From Candidatus Latescibacterota bacterium (GTDB lineage: Bacteria > Latescibacterota > UBA2968), in the NCBI GenBank assembly GCA_021295695.1, contig JAGWBW010000014.1, forward strand, positions 1-39,904: a DNA stretch of 39,904 bases, written 5' to 3'. This document shows positions 1-8,754 of the stretch, in pieces. The position numbers were made by a program, and so were the translations under genes. Every line of letters starts with the position of its first letter. Within the stretch, counting starts at the first letter, position 1. The notes under the pieces are model-generated. The model was given only the letters and a program-made list of their open reading frames with translations, searched no databases and was not told where the DNA came from.

Positions 1-126
1 TAAGGATAAAAACTGACCGATGCAGATACCGGTTTGCTTGTGCCAATGGACCACAAAATCAATCACACCATCGCGAATGACCCTCGAAACCTTATGCTGA
101 CTCAGGGCTCCCCAAGACTTTTTTTT
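1..126 (-). pseudogene. IS3-family transposase orfB, N-terminal part only (runs off window start)
   Basis: On the minus strand an open frame begins at the A8 tract (119-126) and stays open to base 1. It reads KSWGALSQHKVSRVIRD and then continues with VIDFVVHW. This resembles the N-terminal region of IS3-family OrfB proteins, before the DDE integrase domain. It lies in the -1 frame relative to orfA, the standard arrangement in IS3 elements where a fused transposase is made by ribosomal frameshifting. The catalytic domain would lie outside the window, so its integrity is unknown. Because orfA is broken, this copy probably cannot make its own transposase. The identity rests on about 40 residues. 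Confidence 0.6.
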
Positions 127-411
127 AGAAAAATGTGCTCTTCCATCAGTTCAGACAACACTTCGTTCTTTGTTGTCAATTTGGCCTGTAGGACAGCAAT
201 CTTTTTGGCTTGCTGTTTCTCCTGCACACTTTGCTTTGGCGCAAAGGCTGAGGCACCTTACTCGAAAAACACAGAGAGGCCACTGGTAGAACATCGTCGG
301 GTGAATCCCATGGGCATCACACAAATCTGATACTGGCACGCCATCTAACAGATGACGACGCAAAATGGACACCTTCTCTTCCGGGGAATATCGCTTACGC
401 TTCTTCGACAT
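102..411 (-). pseudogene. IS3-family transposase orfA, disrupted by frameshift and nonsense codon
   Basis: The start at 411 follows a good SD sequence (AGGAGG, 5 nt spacer). The N-terminus (KRYSPEEKVSILRR, then a helix-turn-helix ending in MFYQW) is a typical IS3 OrfA DNA-binding domain. After the Trp codon at 280-282 the frame is lost by an apparent one-base insertion. The ancestral frame resumes as VFFE, a TAA stop (258-260), then GASAFAPKQSVQEKQQAKK and a leucine-zipper-like segment ending ELMEEHIFLKKSLGEP with a stop at 102-104. The 86-residue open frame ending at 151 is therefore a chimera of the true N-terminus and out-of-frame sequence. The element is probably inactive. Its terminal inverted repeat should lie between 411 and about 480 but cannot be fixed without the other end. 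Confidence 0.75.
119..126 (-). promoter_or_regulatory. A8 slippery tract for -1 ribosomal frameshifting (orfA to orfB)
   Basis: On the minus strand the orfA frame reads CTA AAA AAA AGT. Slipping back one base at the A8 run puts the ribosome into the orfB frame (AAG TCT TGG). A AAA AAA/AAG heptamers at this position are the known frameshift signal of many IS3-family elements. The downstream stimulatory structure was not resolved by eye. Confidence 0.5.
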
Positions 412-505
412 GGACTCCTCCTTTGAGTGAGCCCAATTTATAGCTTATCAATGCAACACAAAAGTCCATTTTTATCTGAAGTATAACAATTTCTCCTCCG
501 TTTTC

Positions 506-526
506 AACACAAAGGAATTTTTTATG
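506..526 (+). repeat. Leader segment shared with the second TBDR gene (copy 1), containing the RBS
   Basis: The 21-nt segment ending at the ATG of the first TBDR differs by one base from 3413-3433 in front of the second TBDR. It contains the SD-like AAAGGA and a T6 spacer. The match shows that the duplication giving the two receptors included the translation start region. Upstream of it the two leaders diverge, and in copy 1 the IS3 remnant begins within about 100 bp. Confidence 0.7.
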
Positions 527-3244
527 AAACTTAAATCCCATTTTAAGTCTCTCGCTCTTGGCATCGTTGTCTTGTTTGTGATGAGTGGCTCCGCGGTATC
601 ACAGGAAAATCCGCGTACCGAAGAGGCGGATACAACAGCTACCTTACCCCCACTTACTGATATACTCGAAGAAGTGGTCATACTCGAAGAATTGGTGGTC
701 ATCGGTTCACGCGCACAACCGCGTTCTGTAGCGGAATCCGCAGTGCCCATCGATGTCGTTACCGGCGAAGATTTCGTCAAGCAAGGCGATACTGATGTAC
801 AAAATCTTCTGAGAGATCTGGTACCCTCTTACAACGTAAATACAAACCCGATTAGCGATGCCTCAACTGTCGTGCGACCGCCCAGCATGCGAGGGCTGGC
901 CCCCGACCACACACTGGTGCTCATCAATGGTAAGCGACGCCACCGCGCCGCTGTTATTCACTGGATAACCAATGGTGTCGCCGACGGCGCACAGGGGCCA
1001 GACATAGCCCCCATCCCCTCTATCGCTCTCAAGCGCGTGGAAGTCCTGCGCGATGGCGCATCCGCACAGTACGGCTCTGACGCCATTGCTGGCGTGTTGA
1101 ATTTCGAGCTTAAAGACAATTACAAAGGTGGTTCTTTTGAGGTCAAACCCGGCATTTTTCAACGAGGCGATGGTTTCGCCTATGCTTTTGCTGGCAATAT
1201 CGGTCTGGGCACGCCAGATGCCTGGGTCAACTTCAGCGCAGAATATGGCAACGAGGATGAAACCGACCGTTCCGTGCAACGCGACGATGCCGCGCGTTTG
1301 ATACGCGTGGGCAATACCTATGTGGAAGATCCCGCGCAAATTTGGGGTCAACCCTACATTAGAGACGACCTGAAACTCTTTGCCAACTACGGTATTAACA
1401 TCAACGACAATGTCAAATTATACGGACATGGCAACTATGCGAGCAAAGAAGTTGAAGGCGGTTTCTACTTCCGAAATCCCAATACGCGAGGTGGCGTATT
1501 CAGGGGACCAGTAATGATGTGGGACGGCACCAACTATTATGATCCGGACAAAGCTGCTGAACTCGGTATTGTGGATGGCGTAAACGGAACGCTGACAGCG
1601 ACATTGCTCGTCGGTAATCTGAGTCAGGTTCTCGAAAAGTCCGAAGATACTGGTCTTAGAATTCCCCAAGCGTTCATCGTGCCCATCGTTTGCCATGTGC
1701 CGGATGCAGCAGCCTTACAACGGGTTTTCGACAATTCCGATTGGTTCACATTTCAGGAACTATTTCCCGGTGGCTTCACGCCCCGATTTGGCGCGTTTAT
1801 GGATGATCGCGCCTTTCTGGCGGGTATCAAGGGATCGCAAGGGCTGCTGACCTGGGATCTCAGCGCGTCTTATGGGCGCAACGAAGCCGATTACTTCATC
1901 TTCAATACCGTGAATGCCTCTTTGGGTCCCAACCAACCCTGGCCCAATGCACCAACAGTTGATCCCAGTCACGAAGATGCACCGTATTTTGATCCCGGAA
2001 CCTATATCGAGACAGATACCAATTTCAACTTCGATATCACCTATCCGTTTAGCGAGCAATTCTTCTTTGCGGCCGGTCTTGAATACCGCACAGAAAATTT
2101 TGAAATCGTGCAGGGACAACGAGAATCATGGGTAAAAGGCCCGCTGGCAGAGTATGGATTTACTGTCGCGTCCAACGGGTTCTCGGGGTTTGGTGAAATT
2201 GCCGCAGGCACCTGGAGCCGCTCCAACTGGGCTGTTTATGGAGACGCCGAATTTAATCCGCAGGAGAACTGGTTGCTCGGTGCAGCAATACGCTTTGAAA
2301 ACTTCGATGATTTTGGCTCCACGACCAATTTCAAGCTGGCGACCAATTACGGGCTTAACGAAAATACAAAAGTGCGCGGCAGTTTTAGCACGGGCTTCAG
2401 AGCACCCACACCCGGACAGCAAAATGCGTTTAACGTATCCACGATCTTTGATCCCGCAATCGGTGATTTGACAAATGATGGCACAATTCCGTCAAACAAT
2501 CCCGTCGCAGAATCCAAGGGTGGTGAGCCGCTCGATCCCGAAAAATCGACCAATATCTCGGCTGGTATTGTTTTTGAGATTCCCGTTTTTCCCGTGGATA
2601 CCGGTATCCCACCTGTCAATATAACGGTCGATTATTTCCACATCCTGGTGAAGGGGCGCTTGACGCTCTCGCAGAATTTCTCCCTGACCCAATCAGAAGT
2701 CGATGAACTGCTCAAGGCGGGTATCACGGCTGCGAATTTCATTACGAATTTCAAGTTTTTCATCAATGACTTTGACACCAAAACCCAGGGTATTGACGTC
2801 GTGCTCACGGCTCCGGTGTGGTGTGATGGTCAACTGAGTCTGGCGTATAACCTCACGAACACCGAAGTGACCAAATACAATCCAGCAACCATGGATGATC
2901 AAAGGATTCGAGAAATACAAGAGTCTCTGCCCAAACACCGTGGGAATCTGACGGTAGTCAAACCGTTGAACGATATTGAGATACTGGGTCGCCTCCGGTA
3001 TTACAGTTCGTGGTACGATCAAGAAGATGACTTCGTTTATGGCGACGAATGGATACTGGACGCCGAAGTTAGTTACACCGTTGCCGAGCACTCAACGGTA
3101 ACCGTTGGCGGCCAGAACATCCTCGATATCTATCCCGACATCAATCCACATGCAAGGAGCGGTTCGGGCCATTTGTACAGCCAGTACAGCCCATTTGGTT
3201 TTAGCGGCGCATTCTGGTACGGAAAATACAACTTTAGCTTTTAG
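524..3244 (+). CDS. TonB-dependent outer-membrane receptor (paralogue 1)
   Basis: A 906-residue outer-membrane receptor that should take up a siderophore, vitamin or other ligand using TonB/ExbBD energy. Residues 1-26 form a signal peptide (LALGIVVLFVMSGSAVS). A doubled acidic/valine-rich segment at about 48-63 (LEEVVILEELVVIGSR) includes a TonB-box-like stretch. The plug spans about 68-200, with the conserved LRGLAPDHTLVLINGKRRHR-type region, VEVLRDGASAQYGSDAIAGV and N-terminal NVN region. The remainder is a beta-barrel, including STGFRAPTPGQQ and a C-terminal aromatic end (YNFSF) suited to BAM recognition. The ATG at 524 has AAAGGA upstream. A strong hairpin terminator follows, so it is probably monocistronic. 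The ligand cannot be told from sequence; no partner SusD-like lipoprotein is adjacent. Confidence 0.93.
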   Translation: MKLKSHFKSLALGIVVLFVMSGSAVSQENPRTEEADTTATLPPLTDILEEVVILEELVVIGSRAQPRSVAESAVPIDVVTGEDFVKQGDTDVQNLLRDLVPSYNVNTNPISDASTVVRPPSMRGLAPDHTLVLINGKRRHRAAVIHWITNGVADGAQGPDIAPIPSIALKRVEVLRDGASAQYGSDAIAGVLNFELKDNYKGGSFEVKPGIFQRGDGFAYAFAGNIGLGTPDAWVNFSAEYGNEDETDRSVQRDDAARLIRVGNTYVEDPAQIWGQPYIRDDLKLFANYGININDNVKLYGHGNYASKEVEGGFYFRNPNTRGGVFRGPVMMWDGTNYYDPDKAAELGIVDGVNGTLTATLLVGNLSQVLEKSEDTGLRIPQAFIVPIVCHVPDAAALQRVFDNSDWFTFQELFPGGFTPRFGAFMDDRAFLAGIKGSQGLLTWDLSASYGRNEADYFIFNTVNASLGPNQPWPNAPTVDPSHEDAPYFDPGTYIETDTNFNFDITYPFSEQFFFAAGLEYRTENFEIVQGQRESWVKGPLAEYGFTVASNGFSGFGEIAAGTWSRSNWAVYGDAEFNPQENWLLGAAIRFENFDDFGSTTNFKLATNYGLNENTKVRGSFSTGFRAPTPGQQNAFNVSTIFDPAIGDLTNDGTIPSNNPVAESKGGEPLDPEKSTNISAGIVFEIPVFPVDTGIPPVNITVDYFHILVKGRLTLSQNFSLTQSEVDELLKAGITAANFITNFKFFINDFDTKTQGIDVVLTAPVWCDGQLSLAYNLTNTEVTKYNPATMDDQRIREIQESLPKHRGNLTVVKPLNDIEILGRLRYYSSWYDQEDDFVYGDEWILDAEVSYTVAEHSTVTVGGQNILDIYPDINPHARSGSGHLYSQYSPFGFSGAFWYGKYNFSF

Positions 3245-3276
3245 GTCGTAGTTGAAAGTATTTTTCTCACCCAATC

Positions 3277-3317
3277 AAAAAGAAGGCGAGTTTTTTCAGG
3301 ACTCGCCTTCTTTTTTT
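3277..3317 (+). terminator. Rho-independent terminator after TBDR 1
   Basis: The stem AAAGAAGGCGAGT (3279-3291) pairs with ACTCGCCTTCTTT (3301-3313), loop TTTTTCAGG, followed by a T-run. It is nearly the same as the hairpin after the second TBDR (GAAGCCGAGT arm). Confidence 0.9.
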
Positions 3318-3412
3318 GTTAGCACTAAAAAAGATGTTGATTTATAAGCCGAAATGAGTACAATTTAGAACGATATTTCGTCCATTAGTCTATATTACGC
3401 CCCTGTGTTCAT

Positions 3413-3433
3413 AACACAAAGGAGTTTTTTATG
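3413..3433 (+). repeat. Leader segment shared with the first TBDR gene (copy 2), containing the RBS
   Basis: It matches 506-526 apart from one base (AAAGGAG here, AAAGGAA there) and ends at the ATG of the second TBDR. It holds the SD sequence and T6 spacer. The rest of the 113-bp region upstream (3318-3430) is AT-rich. It has a TATATT at 3391-3396 that could be a -10 element, but no convincing -35. Confidence 0.7.
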
Positions 3434-6097
3434 GAACGTAAATTCCATTTTAAATCCTTCATTTTTGGCGTCGTTGCCTTGCTCGCGATGAGTGGCTCCG
3501 CCATCTCACAGGAAGCACCGCGTACCGAAAGTGCGGATACAACTGCCTTGCCCCCGCTCACAGATATCCTCGAAGAAGTGGTCGTACTCGAAGAATTGGT
3601 AGTTATCGGTACCCGCGCCCAACCGCGTTCTGTCACCGAATCCGCCGTACCCATTGATGTTGTTACCAGCGAAGATTTCGTCAAACAAGGCGGTAGCGAT
3701 GTGCAGGATCTTTTGAGAAATGTCGTACCTTCTTATAATGTCAACCTCCAGCCGATCAGCGATGCGGCAACCATTGTCCGTCCCCCAAATCTGCGAGGGC
3801 TGGCACCCGACCACGCGCTGGTACTCGTCAACGGCAAACGCCGCCATCGCGCATCTGTGATTTACTGGCTGGGCAATGGTCTCTCTGATGCCGCGCAGGG
3901 GCCAGATATATCCGCTATCCCGAGTATTGCCCTCAAACGCGTGGAAGTCCTGCGCGATGGCGCATCCGCGCAATACGGTTCTGATGCCATCGCAGGCGTG
4001 TTGAATTTTGAACTCAAAGATAATTACGAAGGCGGTTCTATTGAAGTCAAACCCGGTATTTTTCGACACGGGGACGGTGGCACTTACGCCCTGGCTGGCA
4101 ACATCGGGCTCGGCACACCAGATACCTGGGTCAACCTCAGCGTGGAATATGGAAATACGGATGAAACCGACCGCTCTGTCCAGCGCGATGATGCCGCGAG
4201 TTTGATTGGCAGGGGCAATACCCATGTAGCCAATCCCGCTCAACCCTGGGGTCAACCCTTTGTTAGAGACGACCTGAAAATTTTTGCCAATTACGGTGCC
4301 ACCATCAACGAGAACATTGAGTTCTACGGGCACGGTAACTATGCGAGCAAGGAAGTTGAAGGCGGGTTCTATTTCCGAAATCCCAATACGCGCGGTGCCG
4401 TATATCAGGGACCCGTATTGATGTGGGACGGCACCGACTACTATACTCAGGCCGAAGCTGAGAAACTGGGTATTGTCCATGGGGTGAACGGGACGCTGAC
4501 AGCGACATTGCTCGTTGGCAATATGAGTGGTGGCGATGTGCCTGTGGTACCCATAACCTGTTCGGTGCCGGATCCGGTAGCTTTAAGACAGGTTTTCGAC
4601 GACCCCAATTTGTTCACATTCCAGGAACTCTTTCCCGGTGGTTTTACGCCTCGGTTTGGCGGAAATACGGAAGACCGTGCCTTTTTGGCGGGTATCAAGG
4701 GGACGCGCTCGCTGTTGACATGGGATCTCAGTGCATCTTATGGTCGCCACCATTCCGATTTTTTCATTTTCAATACGGTGAACGCCTCTCTCGGCCCCAA
4801 TACGCCGACAGAATTTAATCCTGGAGACTATATCCAAACGGATACCAATTTCAACTTTGATATCACCTATCCATTTAGCGAGCAGTTTTTCTTTGCTACT
4901 GGTCTCGAATATCGCGTTGAAAATTTTGAAGTTGTGGCTGGACAGCGCGAGTCTTTCGAAATAGGCCCGCTGGCGAGCCAGGGATTTAGCTCGGGTTCCA
5001 ACGGTTTTCCCGGTTTTGGTGATATTGCAGCGGGAAGCTGGAGCCGCTCCAATTGGGCTGTTTATGGAGATGCCGAATTTAACCCACAAGAAAACTGGTT
5101 GCTCGGTGCAGCACTGCGCTTTGAAAACTTCGAGGGCTTTGGTGCCACGACCAACTTTAAGTTGGCGACCAACTTTAAGGTAAATGAAAACGTGAACGTG
5201 CGCGGCAGCTTTAGCACGGGCTTCAGAGCACCGTCGCCCGGCCAACAAAATGCCTTTAACGTCACGACCGAATTTGGTGAGGATGACGCTGGCAATTTCA
5301 TCCTGGTCAATAGAGGCACGATTCCCTCTACCCACCCAGCAGCCGCACTCGTAGGAGGCGAAGGGCTTAAACCAGAAAAGTCGATCAATATCTCGACGGG
5401 CCTTATTTTAACACTGCCCATTTATCCTGCGGGTACCGGTATTCCCCCACTAAATATAACGCTCGATTACTTCAATATTGGCGTGAAAGATCGCATGGCA
5501 ACCTCCAGCGATAAAGCACTTACGCCTCAACAGACTGAACAGTTGGAGGCCACGGGCATAAACGCGAGAAATTTGCAAGAATTTCGGTTCTTTACCAATA
5601 ACTTTGAGACAAAAACGCAGGGTATTGACCTCGTTCTCACAACTCCCGTAAGGTGTACGGGCACACTGAGCCTCGCGTACAATTATACCTCTACCGAGGT
5701 GACCAAATACGACTCTCAGGTCCTCAATGAACAGCGCATCACGCTATTGGAAAAGGGCCTTCCCAGACATCGCGGAAATTTGACTCTGACACAGCCCCTG
5801 ACTGATTATTGGAGTGCATTGGGCCGCGTCAATTATTACGGTTCCTGGGATGAGTGGAGTGTTGGTCATCAAGTCTTTGGGCGCGCGTTTTTGATTGACC
5901 TCGAGTCCAGTCTCTCAATTGGCGATGGAACGACAATAACCGCTGGCATTCAGAATATTCTCAATGTCGAGCCTGATAATATCGAAGAAGGCGTCAATCC
6001 AGGTCCCATAGTTGGCAGGCCATTTGGCGAGTATAGCCCTTATGGCTTTGGCGGCACATTCCTGTACGCAAAAGCCAATTACGATTTCAAATTTTAA
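3431..6097 (+). CDS. TonB-dependent outer-membrane receptor (paralogue 2)
   Basis: An 888-residue paralogue of the preceding gene with the same layout: signal peptide (IFGVVALLAMSGSAIS), doubled LEEVVVLEELVVIGTR segment, plug with LRGLAPDHALVLVNGKRRHR and RVEVLRDGASAQYGSDA, and a barrel ending in YDFKF. The plug and first barrel strands are most alike. The stretches between about residues 325-420 and the last quarter of the barrel differ in sequence and length, which suggests different extracellular loops and ligands. The start at 3431 has AAAGGAG at 6 nt spacing. The gene is flanked by its own leader and terminator, so it looks like a duplicated single-gene unit. Confidence 0.93.
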   Translation: MERKFHFKSFIFGVVALLAMSGSAISQEAPRTESADTTALPPLTDILEEVVVLEELVVIGTRAQPRSVTESAVPIDVVTSEDFVKQGGSDVQDLLRNVVPSYNVNLQPISDAATIVRPPNLRGLAPDHALVLVNGKRRHRASVIYWLGNGLSDAAQGPDISAIPSIALKRVEVLRDGASAQYGSDAIAGVLNFELKDNYEGGSIEVKPGIFRHGDGGTYALAGNIGLGTPDTWVNLSVEYGNTDETDRSVQRDDAASLIGRGNTHVANPAQPWGQPFVRDDLKIFANYGATINENIEFYGHGNYASKEVEGGFYFRNPNTRGAVYQGPVLMWDGTDYYTQAEAEKLGIVHGVNGTLTATLLVGNMSGGDVPVVPITCSVPDPVALRQVFDDPNLFTFQELFPGGFTPRFGGNTEDRAFLAGIKGTRSLLTWDLSASYGRHHSDFFIFNTVNASLGPNTPTEFNPGDYIQTDTNFNFDITYPFSEQFFFATGLEYRVENFEVVAGQRESFEIGPLASQGFSSGSNGFPGFGDIAAGSWSRSNWAVYGDAEFNPQENWLLGAALRFENFEGFGATTNFKLATNFKVNENVNVRGSFSTGFRAPSPGQQNAFNVTTEFGEDDAGNFILVNRGTIPSTHPAAALVGGEGLKPEKSINISTGLILTLPIYPAGTGIPPLNITLDYFNIGVKDRMATSSDKALTPQQTEQLEATGINARNLQEFRFFTNNFETKTQGIDLVLTTPVRCTGTLSLAYNYTSTEVTKYDSQVLNEQRITLLEKGLPRHRGNLTLTQPLTDYWSALGRVNYYGSWDEWSVGHQVFGRAFLIDLESSLSIGDGTTITAGIQNILNVEPDNIEEGVNPGPIVGRPFGEYSPYGFGGTFLYAKANYDFKF

Positions 6098-6115
6098 GTG
6101 TTATTGGGTCAATTA

Positions 6116-6157
6116 AAAAAGAAGCCGAGTTTTTCAGAAAACTCGGCTTCTTTATTT
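6116..6157. terminator. Bidirectional terminator between TBDR 2 and the YihY-family gene
   Basis: The perfect 13-bp stem GAAGCCGAGTTTT (6121-6133) / AAAACTCGGCTTC (6138-6150) has a TCAG loop. A T-rich run (TTTATTTT) follows on the plus strand, and an A-run at 6115-6120 gives a T-run on the minus strand. It sits between converging genes and can serve both. Confidence 0.88.
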
Positions 6158-7116
6158 TAGAACAAAGAACTTTGAAGATCTGCAGCCGGCCTTTCGCGGC
6201 AGAGTTGGGCGATCTGAGCACCTATAATAAAAATAATTGCCGAGAAGTATATCCACAAGGCTACGACTACCAACAGAACATAAGCCCCGTACAGATAAGA
6301 TATAGAGCCGAAGTGACTCAGGTAATAGCCAAAGGTCCATTCGGTGAGTTTCCACAACAAAGCGGCCCAAAAAGCACCTATAACCAGCACTTTTATCTGG
6401 ATTTTCTGGTATGGGAGCAGCCAGTATAACCCCAGAAATACGGCAAAAATCAAGGCGAGAGAGGTAAGACCATAGAAGTAGGTGATATATGTGTGCAGCA
6501 AGGGCGGGGCGACGTCGATGACGGTAGATAGGATGGGCAACGACAGGACTAATAGAAGAAAAATATATAGTACCAGAAGTACCATAGTAAGATCCTTCAA
6601 TTTGCCCACTGCTATCGGCAAAACCCCGTGCAAAAATTTTATCCAGCGTCCTGGCACACCCATATTATTTGACTGTTCCACTACAGCAGGCCCTGCCTCA
6701 CTCCCTTTCGGCTCAAAATTATGCTCGACCTTGAAGACTGCGTTGAGCAGAGTTCGCATACTGCTGAACAGACTGCTGGCGCTTACTATCAAAATCAACA
6801 GGCCCGAAACCCCATAAGCCTGTTTGAAGGTCATGACGCCAGATACGCGTGAGGAGAGCACTTCCTTCAGGTATGCAGCCTCTTCTGGATATGGGATGAG
6901 CACATCCACCGTTTGATTGACCAGGTGAGCTATCGCCCTCACGTCCAGAATGGCCTCAAGTCCGAAGAAGATGAGGAATACCAGGGGAACGAGACATAAA
7001 AGAGTGGCAAAAGCCAGACCTCCACAGAGTAAGAATAGGTTGTTGTCATTCATTCTGACAAACAGACCGCTCAGATAGTAGGCAAAAAAGCCTTTTTTTC
7101 TCGTTTGTTTATCCAT
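6157..7116 (-). CDS. YihY/BrkB-family inner-membrane protein
   Basis: A 319-residue integral membrane protein of the YihY/UPF0761 (BrkB, formerly 'ribonuclease BN') family; its molecular function is unsettled. The usual order of hydrophobic segments is visible: one near residues 25-52 (GGLAFATLLCLVPLVFLIFF, with the family's early Ala/Leu/Pro pattern), one near 100-120, then segments at about 175-200, 210-235 and 245-260. The closing SYLYGAYVLLVVVALWIYFS region followed by IIGAQIAQL is typical of the family end. The N-terminus is basic (DKQTRKKG). The ATG at 7116 has only a weak SD. The gene stands alone, converging with the second TBDR and diverging from the ABC operon. It has no obvious link to either neighbour. 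Confidence 0.85.
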   Translation of the reverse strand: MDKQTRKKGFFAYYLSGLFVRMNDNNLFLLCGGLAFATLLCLVPLVFLIFFGLEAILDVRAIAHLVNQTVDVLIPYPEEAAYLKEVLSSRVSGVMTFKQAYGVSGLLILIVSASSLFSSMRTLLNAVFKVEHNFEPKGSEAGPAVVEQSNNMGVPGRWIKFLHGVLPIAVGKLKDLTMVLLVLYIFLLLVLSLPILSTVIDVAPPLLHTYITYFYGLTSLALIFAVFLGLYWLLPYQKIQIKVLVIGAFWAALLWKLTEWTFGYYLSHFGSISYLYGAYVLLVVVALWIYFSAIIFIIGAQIAQLCRERPAADLQSSLF

Positions 7117-7256
7117 AGATTTCAGTGGTTAGTTATAGAGGCAACTTCTGCATTCGCCGCTTTACTATATGACAAAAGTTGTGTTCAATATATACTCTGT
7201 GTTCACCCTTTCCAATCCCAAATTCAGATGTTAATAGTGATTTCTCCTACCCTCCT

Positions 7257-7979
7257 ATGATTCAAGTTACAGATGTCACAAAATGGTACGGCACAATCAG
7301 GGCCGTTGAAAGCATCAGCTTTTCGCTTGCACCTGGCGAAATCGTTGGGTTTGTTGGTCCCAATGGCGCAGGCAAAAGCACGGTGCTCAAAATGCTGGCG
7401 ACCTATCTTTTGCCCACCTCGGGAAAAATCGCAATTGATGGCCTCGATGTGGTGACGCATCCGTTGTCCATACGCCGCAAAATTGGCTACCTCTCTGGCG
7501 ACACACCGCTCTATCAGACTATGCGCGTGGATAAATTTTTGAGATTCTGTGGCAAAGCGCGTGGACTTTCTGGCGATATACTCGAAAAAAAACTCGCCTG
7601 GGTTGTCGATATATGCGGCCTCACCCCCCATCTGTACAAACGCATTGACCAATGTTCCACGGGATTTCGCCAGCGCATCGGTGTAGGGGCTGCCCTCATC
7701 CACGACCCACCTATTCTCCTGCTCGATGAACCCACGCACGGTTTTGACCCCCTGCAAGTTCTGGCATTCCGAGACCTGATCCAATCCCTCAGCAAAAATC
7801 GGATTATCTTATTCAGTAGCCATATTATACAGGAAGTCTCTGCACTATCTGATCGCGTGCTCATCATACATCAGGGCAATCTATTAGCCGATGGTTGCAT
7901 AGATGATCTGGCGCGACAAACGGGACAGCCCAAAGACCTCGAGGCCATTTTTACCCATCTTATACATCTTCAAAACTAA
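7257..7979 (+). CDS. ABC transporter ATPase, GldA-like (first Gld module)
   Basis: A 240-residue cytoplasmic ABC ATPase that would power the permease encoded next. Walker A is GPNGAGKST (about residues 38-46), the signature is the variant CSTGFRQR, Walker B is ILLLDEP and the H-loop lies in SSHIIQEV. The order and wording (YLSGDTPLYQTMRV, CSTGFRQRIGVGAALIHDP) match GldA/NatA-type ATPases. The longer frame from 7179 uses TTG and adds 26 residues with no family match, so ATG 7257 (MIQVTDVTKWYG) was chosen. There is no clear SD before it. It is followed after 13 nt by the permease. Confidence 0.88.
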   Translation: MIQVTDVTKWYGTIRAVESISFSLAPGEIVGFVGPNGAGKSTVLKMLATYLLPTSGKIAIDGLDVVTHPLSIRRKIGYLSGDTPLYQTMRVDKFLRFCGKARGLSGDILEKKLAWVVDICGLTPHLYKRIDQCSTGFRQRIGVGAALIHDPPILLLDEPTHGFDPLQVLAFRDLIQSLSKNRIILFSSHIIQEVSALSDRVLIIHQGNLLADGCIDDLARQTGQPKDLEAIFTHLIHLQN

Positions 7980-7992
7980 GGAGAAACCACGC

Positions 7993-8754
7993 ATGCCCGA
8001 TCGATTGCGCCCAAAGGACTTTGCACGGGGCATTGGCGTGATCTTTGTCCGCGAAATCAATGCCTATTTTGATGCGCCAATCGCCTATGTCTATGCCTCG
8101 GTTTTCCACCTCTTGTCCTGTTCGACATTTATGAACGCCTTTTTTCTCAATGGCGTGCTCGAAATGGCACCTTATTTTGATCTGCTCCCCTTTTTTCTTA
8201 TACCATTTGTCCCGGCCATAACCATGCGTTCATGGGCTGAAGAACGCTCCCAACACACCATTGAATTATTGATGACCATGCCCCTGCAATCCATCCAAAT
8301 TGTACTTGGGAAATATTTATCTGCCCTTGTTTTTTACCTGATTGTCCTTTCGGGGACTTTACCCATCGTTCTCATGTTGCTCTTTTTGGGGACCCCAGAT
8401 CTCGGTCTGATCTTTTCTTCCTATTTGGGCGCGCTCTTTCTGGGGGCATTTTTTCTTTCTTTTGGCCTGTTTGTATCGGGTCTTACACGCGATCAAATTG
8501 TCGCTTATGTCGTCGCAGTGCTATTGGGTTTTGTATTTGTGTTGAGCGGGCACGAAAAAGTGGTTGAAATTCTCGACGGATTGGCCCCTGCATATCATAT
8601 CGGCGACCTGTTGTATGAATCGCTTTCCATTGTCCCGCACTACAGTGCCTTTACCCGCGGCATCATCGCTCTGCCCGCAGTGCTCTATTTCACCTTGCTG
8701 AGTGCCTTTTTTCTCTGGATGAATGATCTATTTCTCAAACGAGATCGAGGATGA
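7993..8754 (+). CDS. ABC-2 type permease, GldF-like (first Gld module)
   Basis: A 253-residue inner-membrane permease. About six hydrophobic segments are visible, and the loop PAITMRSWAEERSQHTIELL followed by the P-rich TMPLQ is the diagnostic ABC-2 permease motif (compare PAVTMGVIAREKSAGTHELM in the second module). The start at 7993 follows AAGGAG (7977-7982). The frame opening at 7903 would overlap the ATPase gene by 77 nt and adds no conserved residues. The stop overlaps the start of the next gene (ATGA-type overlap at 8751-8754), which indicates translational coupling. Confidence 0.88.
   Translation: MPDRLRPKDFARGIGVIFVREINAYFDAPIAYVYASVFHLLSCSTFMNAFFLNGVLEMAPYFDLLPFFLIPFVPAITMRSWAEERSQHTIELLMTMPLQSIQIVLGKYLSALVFYLIVLSGTLPIVLMLLFLGTPDLGLIFSSYLGALFLGAFFLSFGLFVSGLTRDQIVAYVVAVLLGFVFVLSGHEKVVEILDGLAPAYHIGDLLYESLSIVPHYSAFTRGIIALPAVLYFTLLSAFFLWMNDLFLKRDRG

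Noticed and set aside
34-330. 98-codon plus-strand frame in the IS remnant
   Set aside because: It is antisense to the transposase frames, which match IS3 OrfA and OrfB.
3506-4480. 324-codon minus-strand frame opposite the second TBDR
   Set aside because: It mirrors the conserved TBDR coding strand; the same kind of antisense frame appears in the first TBDR, so it reflects codon use, not a gene.
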